64,000 nucleotides of DNA from Episyrphus balteatus (lineage: Eukaryota > Arthropoda > Insecta > Diptera > Syrphidae). The DNA lies in assembly GCF_945859705.1 (NCBI RefSeq), contig NC_079136.1, positions 1,033,501 through 1,097,500 on the forward strand. The letters are read 5' to 3'. Under the pieces are notes generated by a model. It was not told where the DNA came from. It ran no database searches and was given only the letters and a program-made list of their open reading frames with translations. Position numbers and translations under genes: made by a program. This document shows, piece after piece, positions 24,640 to 37,564 of this stretch (position 1 is its first letter; each line of letters starts with the position of its first letter).

Positions 24640-24850
24640 ATTACATTGTTAAATGCTGCTATTGCCCTGTCATTGTGAAAAACTTGCATTTGGCAACCCT
24701 GATTTGTCAATTAGGGAATAATTGGTAACATTTCGTTTAAAAAATGGAGGTGTTATTCTTTTTTCATAACTAAAGTTTCTCATTATGCATTTAATATGAA
24801 TCGTTCTTTGTGATTCTCATGGAATCGAGTCTCCTTTTTTTTGTGATTTC
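24640..24850. repeat. Dispersed repeat family R2, copy 1
   Basis: AAAAACTTGCATTTGGCA, TTGTCAATTAG, GGTGTTATTCTTTT and GATTCGTTCTTTGTGATTCT occur in the same order at 27686-27862. A short relative of the last block is seen near 35218. No terminal structure was found. Confidence 0.65.
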
Positions 24851-25485
24851 AATCACTAGTGTCATGCTTCAGGATATCATTTATTCTTAAAAGCATCTCA
24901 ACATTTAGAAATCGAATATATGATTTTGACAATCATCATCTTCTTGAATAACAAACATAACCTAATAGTCGATTTAGCTAAATTAATAGCAAAAAAAAAA
25001 ACTGTTTCCGAGAAGTACCAGAAATTACTTTTCCACTGAACTAAAACAATCAACAGCTGGTATTCTCCATCATCCACTTAATAACTCCAGCTAACGGAAT
25101 ATTCCATGCAATAACATAATAAAATGACTGCCATAAACAGTGTATACTTACATATTTTTGCACGTTTATACAATGAACGCGCATACTACCTACCAGAACA
25201 CCAGAGCAGCAATAATTCTGATAACATCCATTATGAAGCTTCTCTCTCTTTTTGGAACGTGCCTTGAAAACCCCAAAGCTATTAAATGGCAGTATTGTGC
25301 TTGGAATACAAGAGAAGACATTTTTCATGGTAGTAAGTTTCTAAGTTTAACCTTTTACTTATATATGTATTTGACCACAAAAATTGAGTATTACATTATA
25401 AATTTGTTAAGAAAAAAAAAACGAACCATTCATCTTGAAATTAATTGTGTTTGCAAGTAATACTCGATGAAATGTGTTTTGAGAC

Positions 25486-26721
25486 CAGGGGCGTACACTC
25501 CCTTGGGGCAAGCGGGGCGACGCCCCGGGGCCCCCGACTGACCTTAGGGCCCCCACTGAAGACAATGCAGAGAAGGAAACTGTTAGCATAAATTGAGTTA
25601 CGAAGTAAATTAAAATGAGTTTGAATCACTTCGGATACAAGGGAGACAAATTATGTCATTCAGTGTAATGTATAATGTAGCCACATAATATATATTGATT
25701 TGATAAAAAGGTTACCCCAGGGGTTCCAAAAGGAAATAAACTGCTTTTTTAAAAGAAAAATTATAATTTTATCTTAGGGCCCCAAAAAATATTACTTGAA
25801 AAATCTTTGCAACCACAAATAATACATTAGGGGCCCCAAAAAAGCAAAAAACAACTTCAAGCCAGGGCCCTGCAGGGACCTCAAATGCCTTTACTTCAGT
25901 ACTTTAAAAAAAAATTAAGTTAAAAAAAATTGTTTTTTTTTTTGCCCCAACATAAATACATCAGGGCACAAAACTAAATGCACAAACGGAATGCCACCGA
26001 ATATTACATCTGATTAGAGGCTTCAATACCTATTAATTCTTGGCTCCAAAAAAATTATATTATATTTTAGGGGCCTCTAAGCACTTAATTTTGATAATTT
26101 TGAGGCCCCAAAAATTATTTTTCAGGGGCCCCAAAAGAAATAAACTATGTTTGATGATGGAAAATCAAATGTGTACACATTACTTTAGAACAGAGACCCC
26201 AAGAACTATCAATTCTAAGCTAAAAAAATTTTATTTTAGGGGTCTCTTAATATTTAATTTTAGTTTTTCAGGGGCCCCAAAATAAAAAAAATATGTCTGA
26301 TGATGGAAACTCAAATATGTATTTATTACTCAGAACAGAGGCCCCAAGAACTATCAATTCTAAGCTTCAAAAATTTTTATTTTAGGGGCCGCTAAATATT
26401 TAATTTTGAGGGCCCCAAAATGAATTTTTCAGGGGCCCAACAATAAAAAAAATTATGTTTGATGATGGAAAATCAAATATGTACATGTACATATTACTTC
26501 GGAACAGAGGCCCCAAGAACTATCAATTCTAAGCTAAAAAAGTGCAAAGTGCATTACGAACATATTAAAACATTAAAATAAACCTAAAAATGTATAAGCC
26601 ATACAAAAAAAAATGTATGGCGTACAGGTACTTTTTTTGTATCTAACGGGCCCCCAAATATGAAAGGGGCCCCAAAATTTAGTCTTGCCCCGGGGCCCCG
26701 ACGACTCAACGTACGCCACTG
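25486..26721. mobile_element. Non-autonomous hAT-type element with GGGGCCCC repeats
   Basis: The ends CAGGGGCGTAC (left) and GTACGCCACTG (right) are inverted and hAT-like (CAG-GGCGTA). They are flanked by a perfect 8-bp duplication TTTGAGAC at 25478-25485 and 26722-26729, the hallmark target-site length for hAT transposition. The 1236-bp interior has no transposase. It contains many GGGGCCCC-type blocks and about three tandem units of 145-169 bp sharing CCCCAAGAACTATCAATTCT (near 26188, 26333 and 26502). The GC-rich ends stand out from the AT-rich intron. Confidence 0.9.
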
Positions 26722-27130
26722 TTTGAGACTACTGAATTGCCAAAAAGTGCCTACTGTTTTATAAATTAAATTCGTAAAGGTTTTATGGACTTATTACAGC
26801 TTAAAACACCAAGAAAGCAATACAATTTAAAATGTATGAAACTCACAAACAGACACAATATTTTGGTTTTATCCTTTTTGAATTTCTTTAATATTGTAAT
26901 GGGATTGTTCCTTAAAATATATTTTAATGTTGAATTCCATCAAATTTAAAAATCCAAACTTTCAGAGACAACAAACACCTAGTTTTTGTTTTTACCTTAT
27001 TCAAAACAAAGAAAAAAACACAAATTTTTATCTATCCTAAAAATAAATATCATCAGTTAGATGTCCGTACACAAATGCATATCTATTTTGTTTGCCTTCA
27101 AACATTTTTTTTTTTTCAATTCTATTCTAG

Positions 27131-27188
27131 GCGAATTTATTTCCAATCGTATTTATTCATGCATGTGGAATTAACACATGCGAAAAAG
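27131..27188 (+). other. Possible 5' exon of the nested sense gene
   Basis: A strong acceptor (long T tract, ttctattctag) and a donor gtacct bound 58 nt. One frame is open throughout and, from the ATG at 27159, reads MHVELTHAKK before joining in phase 0 to LFRIRPAPVL at 29057. This would give a 70-residue alternative to the start at 29051. In CASK it would shift the frame and cause early termination, so it would act there only as a poison exon. Confidence 0.25.
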
Positions 27189-27685
27189 GTACCTAATACG
27201 AAAAAATAAAAGTGGAAAGAATATCATTCATTTCGATGTTTTTTTTTTTATTTTTATGTGTTTTTTGTTCCAGAAATTGTTCGAAATAATAAAATTTATG
27301 AGCACAATTCCAGTTTAGTATAATAACCTTCGAATGCATAAATCAAATGTAGGTTAGTTTTAAAGGGTTCGTGAATAATATGTGACGTTGAAACTGGGGA
27401 AAAAGATGTTAATTTATAGAAAACATTGGAAATAGTACACGAAGTTAAAAACTACTGTTTTAAATGCTAGAACATTTATTTTAAATTATGCAAACAATTG
27501 ATTTTAATACTCAAGACAACATAAGTTGCATTTCATTTTGAATAATTTATTCTGCTTTTAAGTTTAAACTGAAAACTAAGAACCTTATAAAAATGTTCAA
27601 AAACAAAATTTTAAGAAAAATTCTGGAATTCATTCAATTCAATCGATAAAGTATGTTTTCGTCCACACATTATTGAGAATGCTGC

Positions 27686-27862
27686 CACTGGCAATCTTGT
27701 AAAAAACTTGCATTTGGCACTCCTGACTCGTCAATTAGATAATAGTTTTACAAAAATTGATAGTAGTTGTTTAAAAAATTTTGGTGTTATTCTTTTGACT
27801 ATGATTTCAATGATTCGTTCTTTGTGATTCTCATGGAATCGAGGGCCTCTTTTTCTGTGATT
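27686..27862. repeat. Dispersed repeat family R2, copy 2
   Basis: Direct copy, diverged, of 24640-24850: same order of AAAAACTTGCATTTGGCA, CGTCAATTAG, TTGGTGTTATTCTTTT and GATTCGTTCTTTGTGATTCT. Confidence 0.65.
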
Positions 27863-29050
27863 TCAATTAACTCAAAAACTAAAAAATACTAAGTTCAGGA
27901 TTCAAAACCACAAGTACAATCGATTTCTGTGGTATAATGAATAAATATATGCATCATACTATGATATTCTGAGAATTCAGAAAATATTTACAAATATTTA
28001 ATTGAATGTTTTTGCAACTCCTTATTTCACAGTTACGGCGAAGATTCAAATTGGATAAATAATCTTCTGTTCCAGATATTTGATACCGATAAGCCTTTGT
28101 TAGAAACCAGTTGAACAGGATTGTTTTCCAAGAATGAAAAGATACATGCAGGCAAATAGTAATAATAATGACCGAGATATTATTCTCCGAAAAATTTCAG
28201 TTTAGGAATAGTGTTGAGATTACTTGAATACACAACTTCCAAAGAAATTTATCCCATGTCATAAAATCAAATCTGGTGAATAAAATAACAATTCACTCAA
28301 AAGTACAACGCCTAATTCTTGGAATCATGTCTCTTTTAAGGATATCAGATCAATATCAAGTCATTTCTAATGTTGTGAATCAGGATTATCCATACGACTT
28401 AGAAATACTAAGTGATTGCTAAGCTTTTCCCATACCTCAAAAGGAATAATAAAATTCAACATAAAATATAAAATAATCTCCAATATGTATATAGAAACTT
28501 AATATTCCATGCATATTGCATTTAAATATGGTTTACTCAACTAAAAACAAAAAAAAAATAATAATAAACATAAAATTATATAAACGGAAAGTAGAATATT
28601 TTTTTAAAAGACATCAAAGCTAAGTCCCCTAAAACCATTTGATTAACTGCCATCTCTTTCACTTCAAACATCTATACACAACACCCAAAGAGGATAATAA
28701 ATCCTTGCATACAAAATAAACCTTGGATAACCATAACCATATTCCCCCATGAAGCTAAACATAAAATCCATTTTTACTCCTTAGGTTTATGTGTATTTGT
28801 TTTTTTTTCTAGAGGAAACTCTCACATATTTTGTTAATAATTCGCACATGACTTTGTAGAATTTTTTTTTTATTTCCTGGGTGTTTTTTTTTTTTTGCTG
28901 GCGTATGCATGACACGATTTTTTGATTTTTATTATCTAAATTTGCTTTATATTATTCTTAAAATATTAAAAAATAATTTACATGAAATTTTTACGAAAAA
29001 AAAATAAAAAACCATTTCATTCACACATTTTTTGAACAAAAAAAAACATC
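27863..29050. other. Intron sequence without gene
   Basis: AT-rich, no recognisable element. If the nested sense gene starts at 29051 its promoter would be here; no promoter motif can be assigned. Confidence 0.4.
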
Positions 29051-29086
29051 ATGCAGCTGTTCAGGATTAGGCCTGCTCCAGTTCTA
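29051..29086 (+). CDS. Nested sense small gene, exon with first ATG
   Basis: ATG at 29051 opens MQLFRIRPAPVL (12 codons) and ends at the consensus donor gtaagtat. It joins in phase 0 to 29817 and then to 30042, giving a 189-nt reading frame (62 residues). Alternatively the atgcag at 29051-29056 is an acceptor and the exon begins at 29057, continuing an upstream exon at 27131-27188. The following 730-bp intron contains a miniature transposon. The peptide is basic and proline-containing; I do not recognise it. As a CASK cassette (30 nt, phase 0) it would also fit, but the match to the next two exons makes a separate nested gene more likely. Confidence 0.4.
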
Positions 29087-29217
29087 GTAAGTATTTTTGT
29101 CATTTTTTTTTTTTTTTTTCAAAAAATAAATTCACGACACATGTATATTTTGTGTTCAATTTGTATTTTCATTCAATTTTGTGGTTTAAATTTATTTGAG
29201 GGCTTAAAGTGTAAGTA

Positions 29218-29487
29218 CAGTGGGGCCAAGTGATGCCATAAGGGGTTCATATATTTATGTTTTTTTTTTAAGCAGAAATGATTGTTTTCTGTTCGACCAA
29301 TAACGAATACTTCTTTCTTGTTTTGAATTTTCCGTTTTTTTTTTTTTTGGTTATAAAGAAAAAGATACATTTTTAAGTCCAACTGGAAAATTATTAAGTT
29401 AAATAAAAATTCAAAAATTAAACATTATTTTAATATCTAGGTACTTTTAATTTTTTTTTTTTTAATACCACTCATACGGCCCCACTG
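29218..29487. mobile_element. Small inverted-repeat element (MITE)
   Basis: CAGTGGGGCC at the left end and GGCCCCACTG at the right, with TA before the left end. The right end is followed by TGTA. About 270 bp, without coding capacity. It lies in the first intron of the nested sense gene. Confidence 0.6.
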
Positions 29488-29816
29488 TGTAATAAACATC
29501 GTGGTCATGTCATTGACAATGTGAGAAATGTCCTTAAATGATTGGTGTTTTTTTTTTTGTTGGTTGATGTTGATAGTTCACACAAATATCATTAACATTC
29601 GAACTCGATATACATCTCTCCTGAGCAAACAAAATTAATGAAAATAAATCATTTGGATGATCCTTGAGGTCGACGACAAATGAGATGTAATTTTTCATAC
29701 CCGGTAACATGTTGATTAATTTTTGAGTTTGTTTGATGGATTGGACTTTGGACATTTTTTTTTTTTTTCATTCGAAATTGTAAGTCGTTGCTTTAACTAT
29801 AAATAATTTATTCTAG

Positions 29817-29877
29817 GGCGATATGAGACAAATCGATTACTATAAATTTGAAGCATTAAAAGCGACAAGTCATTCGA
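29817..29877 (+). CDS. Nested sense small gene, second exon
   Basis: Bounded by ttctag and gtacgt, 61 nt, phase 0 to phase 1. It encodes GDMRQIDYYKFEALKATSHS plus one base. It cannot be a CASK exon, because its length is not a multiple of three and joining to the SH3 exon gives an immediate stop. It joins in frame to the exon starting at 30042. Composition and residue content look coding. The family is unknown. Confidence 0.5.
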
Positions 29878-30041
29878 GTACGTATCATTAATTTAAACTA
29901 AAATTCTTAGGAAATACTTTTAATTTGGTAAAGATGATAATCGTTTTAGATCGATATTAGATTGATTCCAAATAAACAATTTGGCTATTTTTGTAATGCT
30001 TTAATGCCTTGGAATATTTTAATCTGCTCTTTCTTTGCCAG

Positions 30042-30133
30042 TTTGGAAGACAAGAGCATTTGACAATTACTTGCACTCGTGTAAATGGGACACAAAGCAT
30101 TTCAAAATTGTACCATATCATCTGAAAAAATGA
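30042..30133 (+). CDS. Nested sense small gene, last exon
   Basis: The acceptor ctgctctttctttgccag is near perfect. The exon completes isoleucine and continues WKTRAFDNYLHSCKWDTKHF then KIVPYHLKK before TGA at 30131-30133. An AATAAA signal at 30169-30174, 36 nt past the stop, marks a likely transcript end. The intron before it is 164 bp. The tail is strongly basic and aromatic. The complete 62-residue product has no obvious membrane helix or motif I know; a small mitochondrial or ribosome-associated protein would fit the size and charge, but that is only a guess. Confidence 0.5.
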
Positions 30134-30179
30134 AAGAGTTTGAATATTTTAATACAGAAGATAAGAAAAATAAATAAGA

Positions 30180-33066
30180 TAGGGCCTTAATGGCTACCTT
30201 GCGGCATAACAGAATTATAATTAAAATAATTCAATTCAAAGTACTGTGAAATGTTGTAACCTGTGAAAAGTTGGTTTACATTAAATGAATGTTTTCGGTA
30301 AACCTACTGAGTACTTTTATATTTTCAGTCAGCATAAAGTGTTTTTGAGTGCCAAACCATCAATTCCGGTGTCACAATCGATTTTGCGATGATTTACAAA
30401 AAAAAATCAATACCCAACATATACTAAAGTATACTACCTTGGCAATAATCCAGCAAACAAAAATATTCCAGTAAACTTTTTTCAATTGATATGTTTTATA
30501 AGCTTATTGACTTTTCGTTCGTTTATAACGACAAGAGTATTTGTATGAAAGTAATTTCCTAGCAACTTTGTTGAAAATTTTGTTAAATTGAGCTTAATAT
30601 CCTCAATTTCATTAGTATCACCTTTATTCAATTTAATACTTCAAAATTCCACCATTGACACTTTTTTTTAAGTTGACAAAATAATTTATGTCTTTGAATT
30701 TTGTGAGAAAGAGAAATATGTATATGCTCTTACTTTAAATGGAGCACTGGCAATGGCAACCACCACTCAATTCAAAAGAAAAAAAAATTAATCTCCTTCG
30801 CTAAGAAGGGAGAACACATTGATATACTTTACTTATGTACAAAAGCTCAATCTCTTTTGAACTTATTTTTTTTTGTAAATGCTTGTAGTATCATAGTAAT
30901 GGCACACCAAAAAACCATAATATCATGGAATAGCTATTAAATATTTGTGTAGGAAAATCAAAAAGAATATTTTTAACGTCAAAGATATCCTATATTCGTA
31001 TACCTTAGGAAGAAAATGTTTGCTATTTATGAAATTTTTAAAGTATTACTGGAACGAAAAAAAAAACAGATAGGTAAGATACAATTGGTGGTTTTTTTTT
31101 CGGATGTCGTATTAACTTGGAGAATTTTACTTTCAAATAGTTGTCCTTTTTAATCCAATGGACCGAGCTACATAATCGATATTTAATTAATACTTGCAGG
31201 GCTACATAAAGATTTGCTTTATGCGTAATCTCACTTGCGAAGCACGCTCCATGTATTAAATTTTGAGGGGTTTGATGTTTATTTTAATTGAACGACGAAT
31301 TCGTTTATTCGCTTATTCCCAACAATGAACACAAAAATTATGCTTATAGTTATTCTCTAATCCAATACCAAGAAATTAAGACCGTTAACTCAAAAATGTA
31401 TGAATAGTAGAACTTATAAACATTTTTTATTTTAAGGATTTGTGTTTATTTAGACAGGAATGGTGTCATTTTTTTACATTTTCGTTTGAAAAAAAAAACT
31501 GATAAATGTAGAAACTAAACTTTTCACAATGACATTTATTTATTAATTACTTTTCATACTTGCACACAACTTATAAGTATTTTCTGTGCTCCATCTCCAT
31601 TCATATAACTTCATACTTAAAGGAGATTTTACTGGTTGCCCACATTAATAATATAAATCATTAAAAAAATCAATCGTTCTAGTCAAAAAAAAACTTCAAG
31701 GCTGAGGTTAATAAATTCAAAATTTTCAATTAGCCCCTAATAAATAATATTGTTGAGGGGTGGAAGTGAAATATTATTTTTTTTTACTTTTTGGTTCGAA
31801 TTATGACTTAAGTTAATGGTGTAAATTTTAAATTTGACTATTATTATAGGTGAAATTTATTTTTGGTAAAAACAGTCTCACATAAAAATGAATAATTACT
31901 TATAAATCTTGTTCATTAAAATGTTTTATAACTTTTAGCACTCGTTTAAAGTAAATATTAGAAAAAATGGGGTTTTATAGAAAAAAAAAGCAAAGTTGAA
32001 AAAAAAATTTGAAACATAGATAAGGTTTGTTGCGACGACATGTTCTGTTTAATGCTGACTTATGAGCAATAGTAAGTAATCACCCCCTTGCTTTAAAACA
32101 GTTGAGATGCATTAACGTTTATGAAATCAATAAAAACTTGTATTCAATAGGGTTTAAATCAAGTTCAAAACTATAAAAATCAATTCGCGACGTTGTTAAA
32201 ATGTAATTGTAAAAGTTGAAATATCTAAAAAAAAAAAACTGAGTGAAATTTTAAGATTTTTGCGTTGGACTTATTTATTCAGCATTCAAAAGCGTTCTCT
32301 TTTGTTTAGATAGGTCATTTTTTAGTCAAGAATAAACCCGAATACGAAAAAAGCAACACAAACAACTTTGAAAAATCATATCTCGAAAAAGTATCCGTTT
32401 TTAATTTTTTTTAAATTATGATTTCCGACTTCTTGAGGAAAAATAGTAGTTTTAACTGTCCATTTAGTCTATAAACCAGTGTTATCACAAGTTTTAGCTC
32501 TTTAAGTTCAAGGTTATAATCAATAGTTCAAAACAAAAAAAAATATTATATCGCAGAGAACGATTTCAGAATGATTTAATTTATAGCTGCGTTTTTTTGG
32601 GAACATTTATCTACTGCTTCACTGAGGGAAAAAACAACTTGAAATCAACAGAAATTACGTTGATTTAACTATTTTTCGGGATGATTTTGCGTTAAAGACG
32701 ATTATTTTGAAATTAATTCATTAATTTAAATTTTAAAAAATATTGGCAGCCACTGGGTATGGCGAATGCTTTACCCAGGTGATATCTCACTGTTGGAAAT
32801 TTAGGTTGATAAAATGCAATAAAAGCTAAAGTCCAACAAAAATTTAAAATTTTCGTACGTTTTTTCAATTTTAATTTAAATATGTTTTATGTTGGTTTTT
32901 TCTGAACTCACTTCTTAAATGTTTTGTTGGTCTCTATCTTCTTTCAAGGAACAATAAAATACAAAGAAAGCTTTCACCTGAAAAAGAGAAGTGAACTTTT
33001 CGAAAACGTTTGTGAAAATAAAAACAACAATTGTACGATAATAAGAAGGAATTTGTTTTATTGTTG
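30180..33066. other. CASK intron, no gene seen
   Basis: AT-rich intron after the nested gene. No repeats or coding segments could be supported. Confidence 0.45.
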
Positions 33067-33067
33067 T

Positions 33068-33495
33068 GGGCCAATTTTTCAATAGTCATTTAAACAGTCA
33101 GTTAGTACTTATTCCTAAGGATAGAGAAAAAATCAATTTTTCAACAGGCAGATATAGCTTATTCCTAAGAATAAAACTATCTGCTTCTTTCAGAGACGAA
33201 TAAAAATTATTCTAAGGAATAATCTCAAAAAAAATATTGTGTCAGTTGTCAAAGCTGTTTTGAAAGAATTTTGAAAAAAATACAGTGGAACACAAGAAAA
33301 CAAAAACAATCATGAATAAAAATGACGTTTAATTTTAAATATTTTTGAATTTGACAATTTTTTTTTTGTTATTCTGTAGAATAAATTATTCTTGATTGAA
33401 AAATTCAATGTTTTTATCTGATTGTTTATGAGCCTAATAACTTTATTCGTCGAACAGTTAACTGACTGTATATTAGACGATTGAAAAATCGGCTC
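33068..33495. mobile_element. Inverted-repeat miniature element
   Basis: The left end GGGCCAATTTTTCAATAGTC and the inverse of the right end GAGCCGATTTTTCAATCGTC agree over about 35 bp including ACAGTCAGTTA. Inside, TTATTCCTAAGGAATAA-type blocks recur. About 428 bp, no coding sequence, boundaries uncertain by a few bases. Confidence 0.6.
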
Positions 33496-36400
33496 TAAGT
33501 ATATAATTTTTATATAGAGAAAGTCTTGTTAATAGTTTTTGTGATGTATCCCTGAACTTATTATTCGAACTTATTGCTCGAATTGCTTTTTCGATACGAT
33601 TTGGAACATCCATTAGGTTCTCTTTACCCTACTGCTTTTTAAACTCGGGGGATTGGTTAATGTAAACATTTTGTTTTTTAACCTTTGAAAAAATATCACT
33701 TAACTGAGCTTCTGAATGAGGTCCTTTTCAAATTTATTCTAAGGTATCTCATTTTTTCCTACTACGCAATATTTCCACGCAAAAACCAAAATGTACCATA
33801 TCAAGACACAAGATGTTCCAAATGTTAATTTCATGCATTTATAATGAGTTAATCAAAGTTGGCTATCAACAAAAACGTGCGTGTGCTATTTGCTATAAAT
33901 AGGTCTTTGGCCACAACTTTGGACTATAAAATAAAGTGGTTAACATATAATCGTAATTGCCCTCAATTAGGCACCCATTGTAAATAATGTGATCCTGAGG
34001 TGCAAAATTATGGTGTAATGGTTTAATTATTGTTGGCGGTATTACCTCAAGCACCATAAGGATTGTCTATCAAATTGACACGTTGTGGTTGGGATAATAA
34101 TGTTTGCAGTTGTGGCCGGAAATATTTGGAGAACACAATCAATATAATAGTGTGCCAAAGTGCCGCAATACAATCAACTCCATGAATTTTCTTTTATTGC
34201 CCTCTAAACCCCCATTTCGACTCATTCGAGATTCAATTTGTTGCCATCATTGATGCCAGAGAAGGTATATATACAAAATTCAATACCTTTTGTATATTGT
34301 TCATGTGATGGCGGCGGCAATGACTGTTTGGTGAGTAATGAATCCTGAATTTATTATTGAATGAAGAAACACGGTATTGGCAAAGGATATAAACACAAAC
34401 ATACGGAAGGCGCCTACACTATTTTGGGCTTAGCTTTATTGGATTTGAATAAAGCTACCTTAGTTCTGGTTGGGGAATTAAATTTTCCACAAGCCAATAT
34501 TTGGGGATTAGAGTAGGTTTATAAGGAAGTTGCGAGAGGTTTTGATTGATGAATAATGCTCAACCTTTTGCCAAACAACTTTGTTATCTGGAGTGTGAAA
34601 TAACTGTTTGCTCTCTACATCTATTTCATTATTCACGCTATTATAGACTCCTATAATGTGTTTTTGCCTTTTTTTTTTGGTTCGTGTGAAGCAGAAATAA
34701 ATGTTATGTTTGGTTTGTGAATTTTCAGATAAACAGTAATAGGAACAAAAAAGCTGACAGGCTATTTTGAATATTGATTTTTTTGTTTGTTAAATAAGTT
34801 GAATTCTCAGAAAATAGGAAAAAAGGGATAAAATAAGATTCTGATCTGAAGAACTTAACTTTTCAAAAGCTCTCAATACCTTCAGCCAATAAAGGAAAAT
34901 TCTAACATGGCTTTACTGATGGCTTCAAAATGCTCAAAGAAAGACAGTTCGTGGTTCCATTGTTATTTAACAAAAATCTAAAAAATAAAAAGCCACATCA
35001 ATACAGAAAATTGGACCATAGTCTTAACTCTTAAGGCATGATAATGGCAAAGACTGTGACTGTGACTGATCGCCTCATTCAACAGTAACTTCCATTTCCT
35101 CGGAATCTCCTTAGACGATTTGGCTAGCCAAAAAAAAAAAACCGATGGAGAAATCAAGAAAACTCCTTTTGTGTCCATTTGAATGACAAATTCTTTCAAA
35201 AAAATTAAAAGTTCGTTCTTGCTGATTCTCATGAATTCGAGTGACCAAAATGTTATTCTAAAATATTTATTTTGTATAGAAAGTATGGTTGATTATTATC
35301 ATTAAAAAATTTAATTAACAGGTGCACAAAAATGTTGCAAAAGTTATGTTCAACATTTTTGACACAGATAACTGAATTGTGTTCTAGGTATGCTTGCGTT
35401 TTAAAGACACTTTAGAAAATCGTCATCAATATGAAAAAAAAGCACCATTACAAGTTTTAACAAGGGTTATAATGACCCCGTAAAATAAATTGTGAACATA
35501 TCCTTAACGGTCAGTGAAATAACAAAAACAAACAAAAATAACAATAACAAAAATCTAAGGAGTTTCAGAAATTAAAGGCTCAATGTGAACTTTTATACCG
35601 AACTACAGTTCTCTGGTAATTGTTGGTAGATTTTAACGACTTGATAACTTTTTCAATTGGACTATACGAAGCTCATAATCTTCATTAGAATTTATTAATT
35701 GTATGTACATATATTTGTGCTTCTGTTAATCACTCTCAGTCCTTAGCGACAAAATCTAAAATCCCAAAGCACAATTTCATCATACTTACACTGACACAGG
35801 ATAACAATTAATTTTATTTCCCAAAGTAATCAATTAGAATTAAATTTCTATTTATAATATTTTAATGTACACATTTAAATCTAGTTTTATATCACAATTA
35901 TGTTGATATTCTCGTTTACATTCTGGTAATTTCTATTTTCCTAAAGCTCATAATCATGTTTCTAATACCGATGCACCCCACGTTATCAATTACATTTTGG
36001 TTTCATTTAATGTATAATCTATATTCTATAAGCTCATTTACTGATTGAAATTTTATAGTAATCGATGACTAAATAAAGGATTCAGATTAGTTTCCACAAA
36101 TATCCTATATAATATAACAATATTATAACATGTTGCAAATATGCAAAATTTTGGTGTCCAAAATTATTTAAATGTTAATCAAACATTTTCCTAATACTAA
36201 ACAATGTCTTGAGACTGCAGCTTATTCGCCTGTATTTATTGACAGTAAAACTTATTCTACTTTTAAGAATAGCAAATTCTTGTAGGGGCCATATTTTTGT
36301 ATGTATTTTGAGATCATTTTGTTTTAGATACGCATATTTCCAGAAAATTCTAAATTTGTTCACTCTACAGCAACCCTTAAAACTCCCTAAATATTAAGTG

Positions 36401-37564
36401 AATCATTAAAAAAAAAAAAGGTTACAGACACAAATGGAAAGGTACCTTCTTTTAGAAGATTTGGTTCGAAGCATAATTGGTAATACAGATTTCATATTGT
36501 CTAAGGGTTGTATGGTTTACTTTGCACTTCAGTCTGTTTTTTTTTTTTCTTTTCCTCAAAACATCTAATTAGACTCTTTAAGTGTTTACCCATTAAAGAT
36601 GTTTCTTTTAAGTAGACTTTTGTTTTAACAGCGGCTCATTTCAAGCAGACAAAATCTAATTAAGTTGAAAAAAAAACATCCCAGAAGTATCATCTTTTTT
36701 TCAGAACAGGTTACTTAATCCCTTGAACGTTTTCCAAAAAAAATCTATTAACTTAGTTTTGCATTTTTAGATTTTTTATGCCTCTTACCTGCCTTCGGGG
36801 TTAAAGATGTATTCAATATAATTTCCATAAGGAAAAAATGGAAAAAAAACTAATCATTGAAGCATATAATAAACTCTTATACCCTTAAGAAGATGGAGCG
36901 AACAAAAAATCATACAAAACGAAAAAAAAAAAAAGAAGTCATCCAATTTCTTTGTGGTAATAACCAAATTTATCTGCAAATAAATCCCAAATGTGAAAGG
37001 TACCTACTGCTCCAGAGGCGTGAACCTTTTTCCTAAGACAAATTCTTCTCCTAAAAAAAAATCAACAGCAACAGATAGCAATCCTATATTTAAGGGACAA
37101 CAGAAAAAAATATAAAAATATGTATAAAAAAAAAACCCTTTGCCACTTCATATTGAAAATTGAACCATAAAAACATCTACCCTCGGGATACATACCAAAT
37201 TTTACGCAAATTTATGTATAGATAGTGGCTCTTTTACAATTCCAAAAAAAAAAACAAAAATGGTGAAAATATCATACAAACAGGGTTAAGGAGATGTAAA
37301 TACACTCCCGTATTATACAACACACACACAATAAAACTCACATATCATCCTTTGTAGTGGAACTGATGACACTTGACACATGACGTTAGTTTATTTATGA
37401 TCAAAAACCCGACTGAATGTCGCACAGCAATACACTGAGGAAAAAAATTACACACTCCTGGGAATTAAACAAATAATATTAGCTTTTTCGAAATGTTTAT
37501 GTATTTATATCAATCGCATTGAATTCATGAGAGTCAGAAAATTGAATATCTATAGGAAGTACCG
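33496..37564. other. CASK intron, no gene seen
   Basis: Positions about 33880-34500 are somewhat less AT-rich and less repetitive than the surroundings and could be a conserved regulatory stretch, but no motif is diagnostic. The rest is AT-rich with homopolymers. Confidence 0.4.

Noticed and set aside
25050..25460. Overlapping frames of about 100 codons on both strands
   Set aside because: No motifs, no splice partners, and both strands are equally open; probably chance.
29057..29086. 30-nt phase-0 segment as a CASK cassette exon between PDZ and SH3
   Set aside because: It would fit the CASK frame (adding LFRIRPAPVL), but it joins better with 29817 and 30042, which cannot belong to CASK. 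Kept as part of the nested gene.
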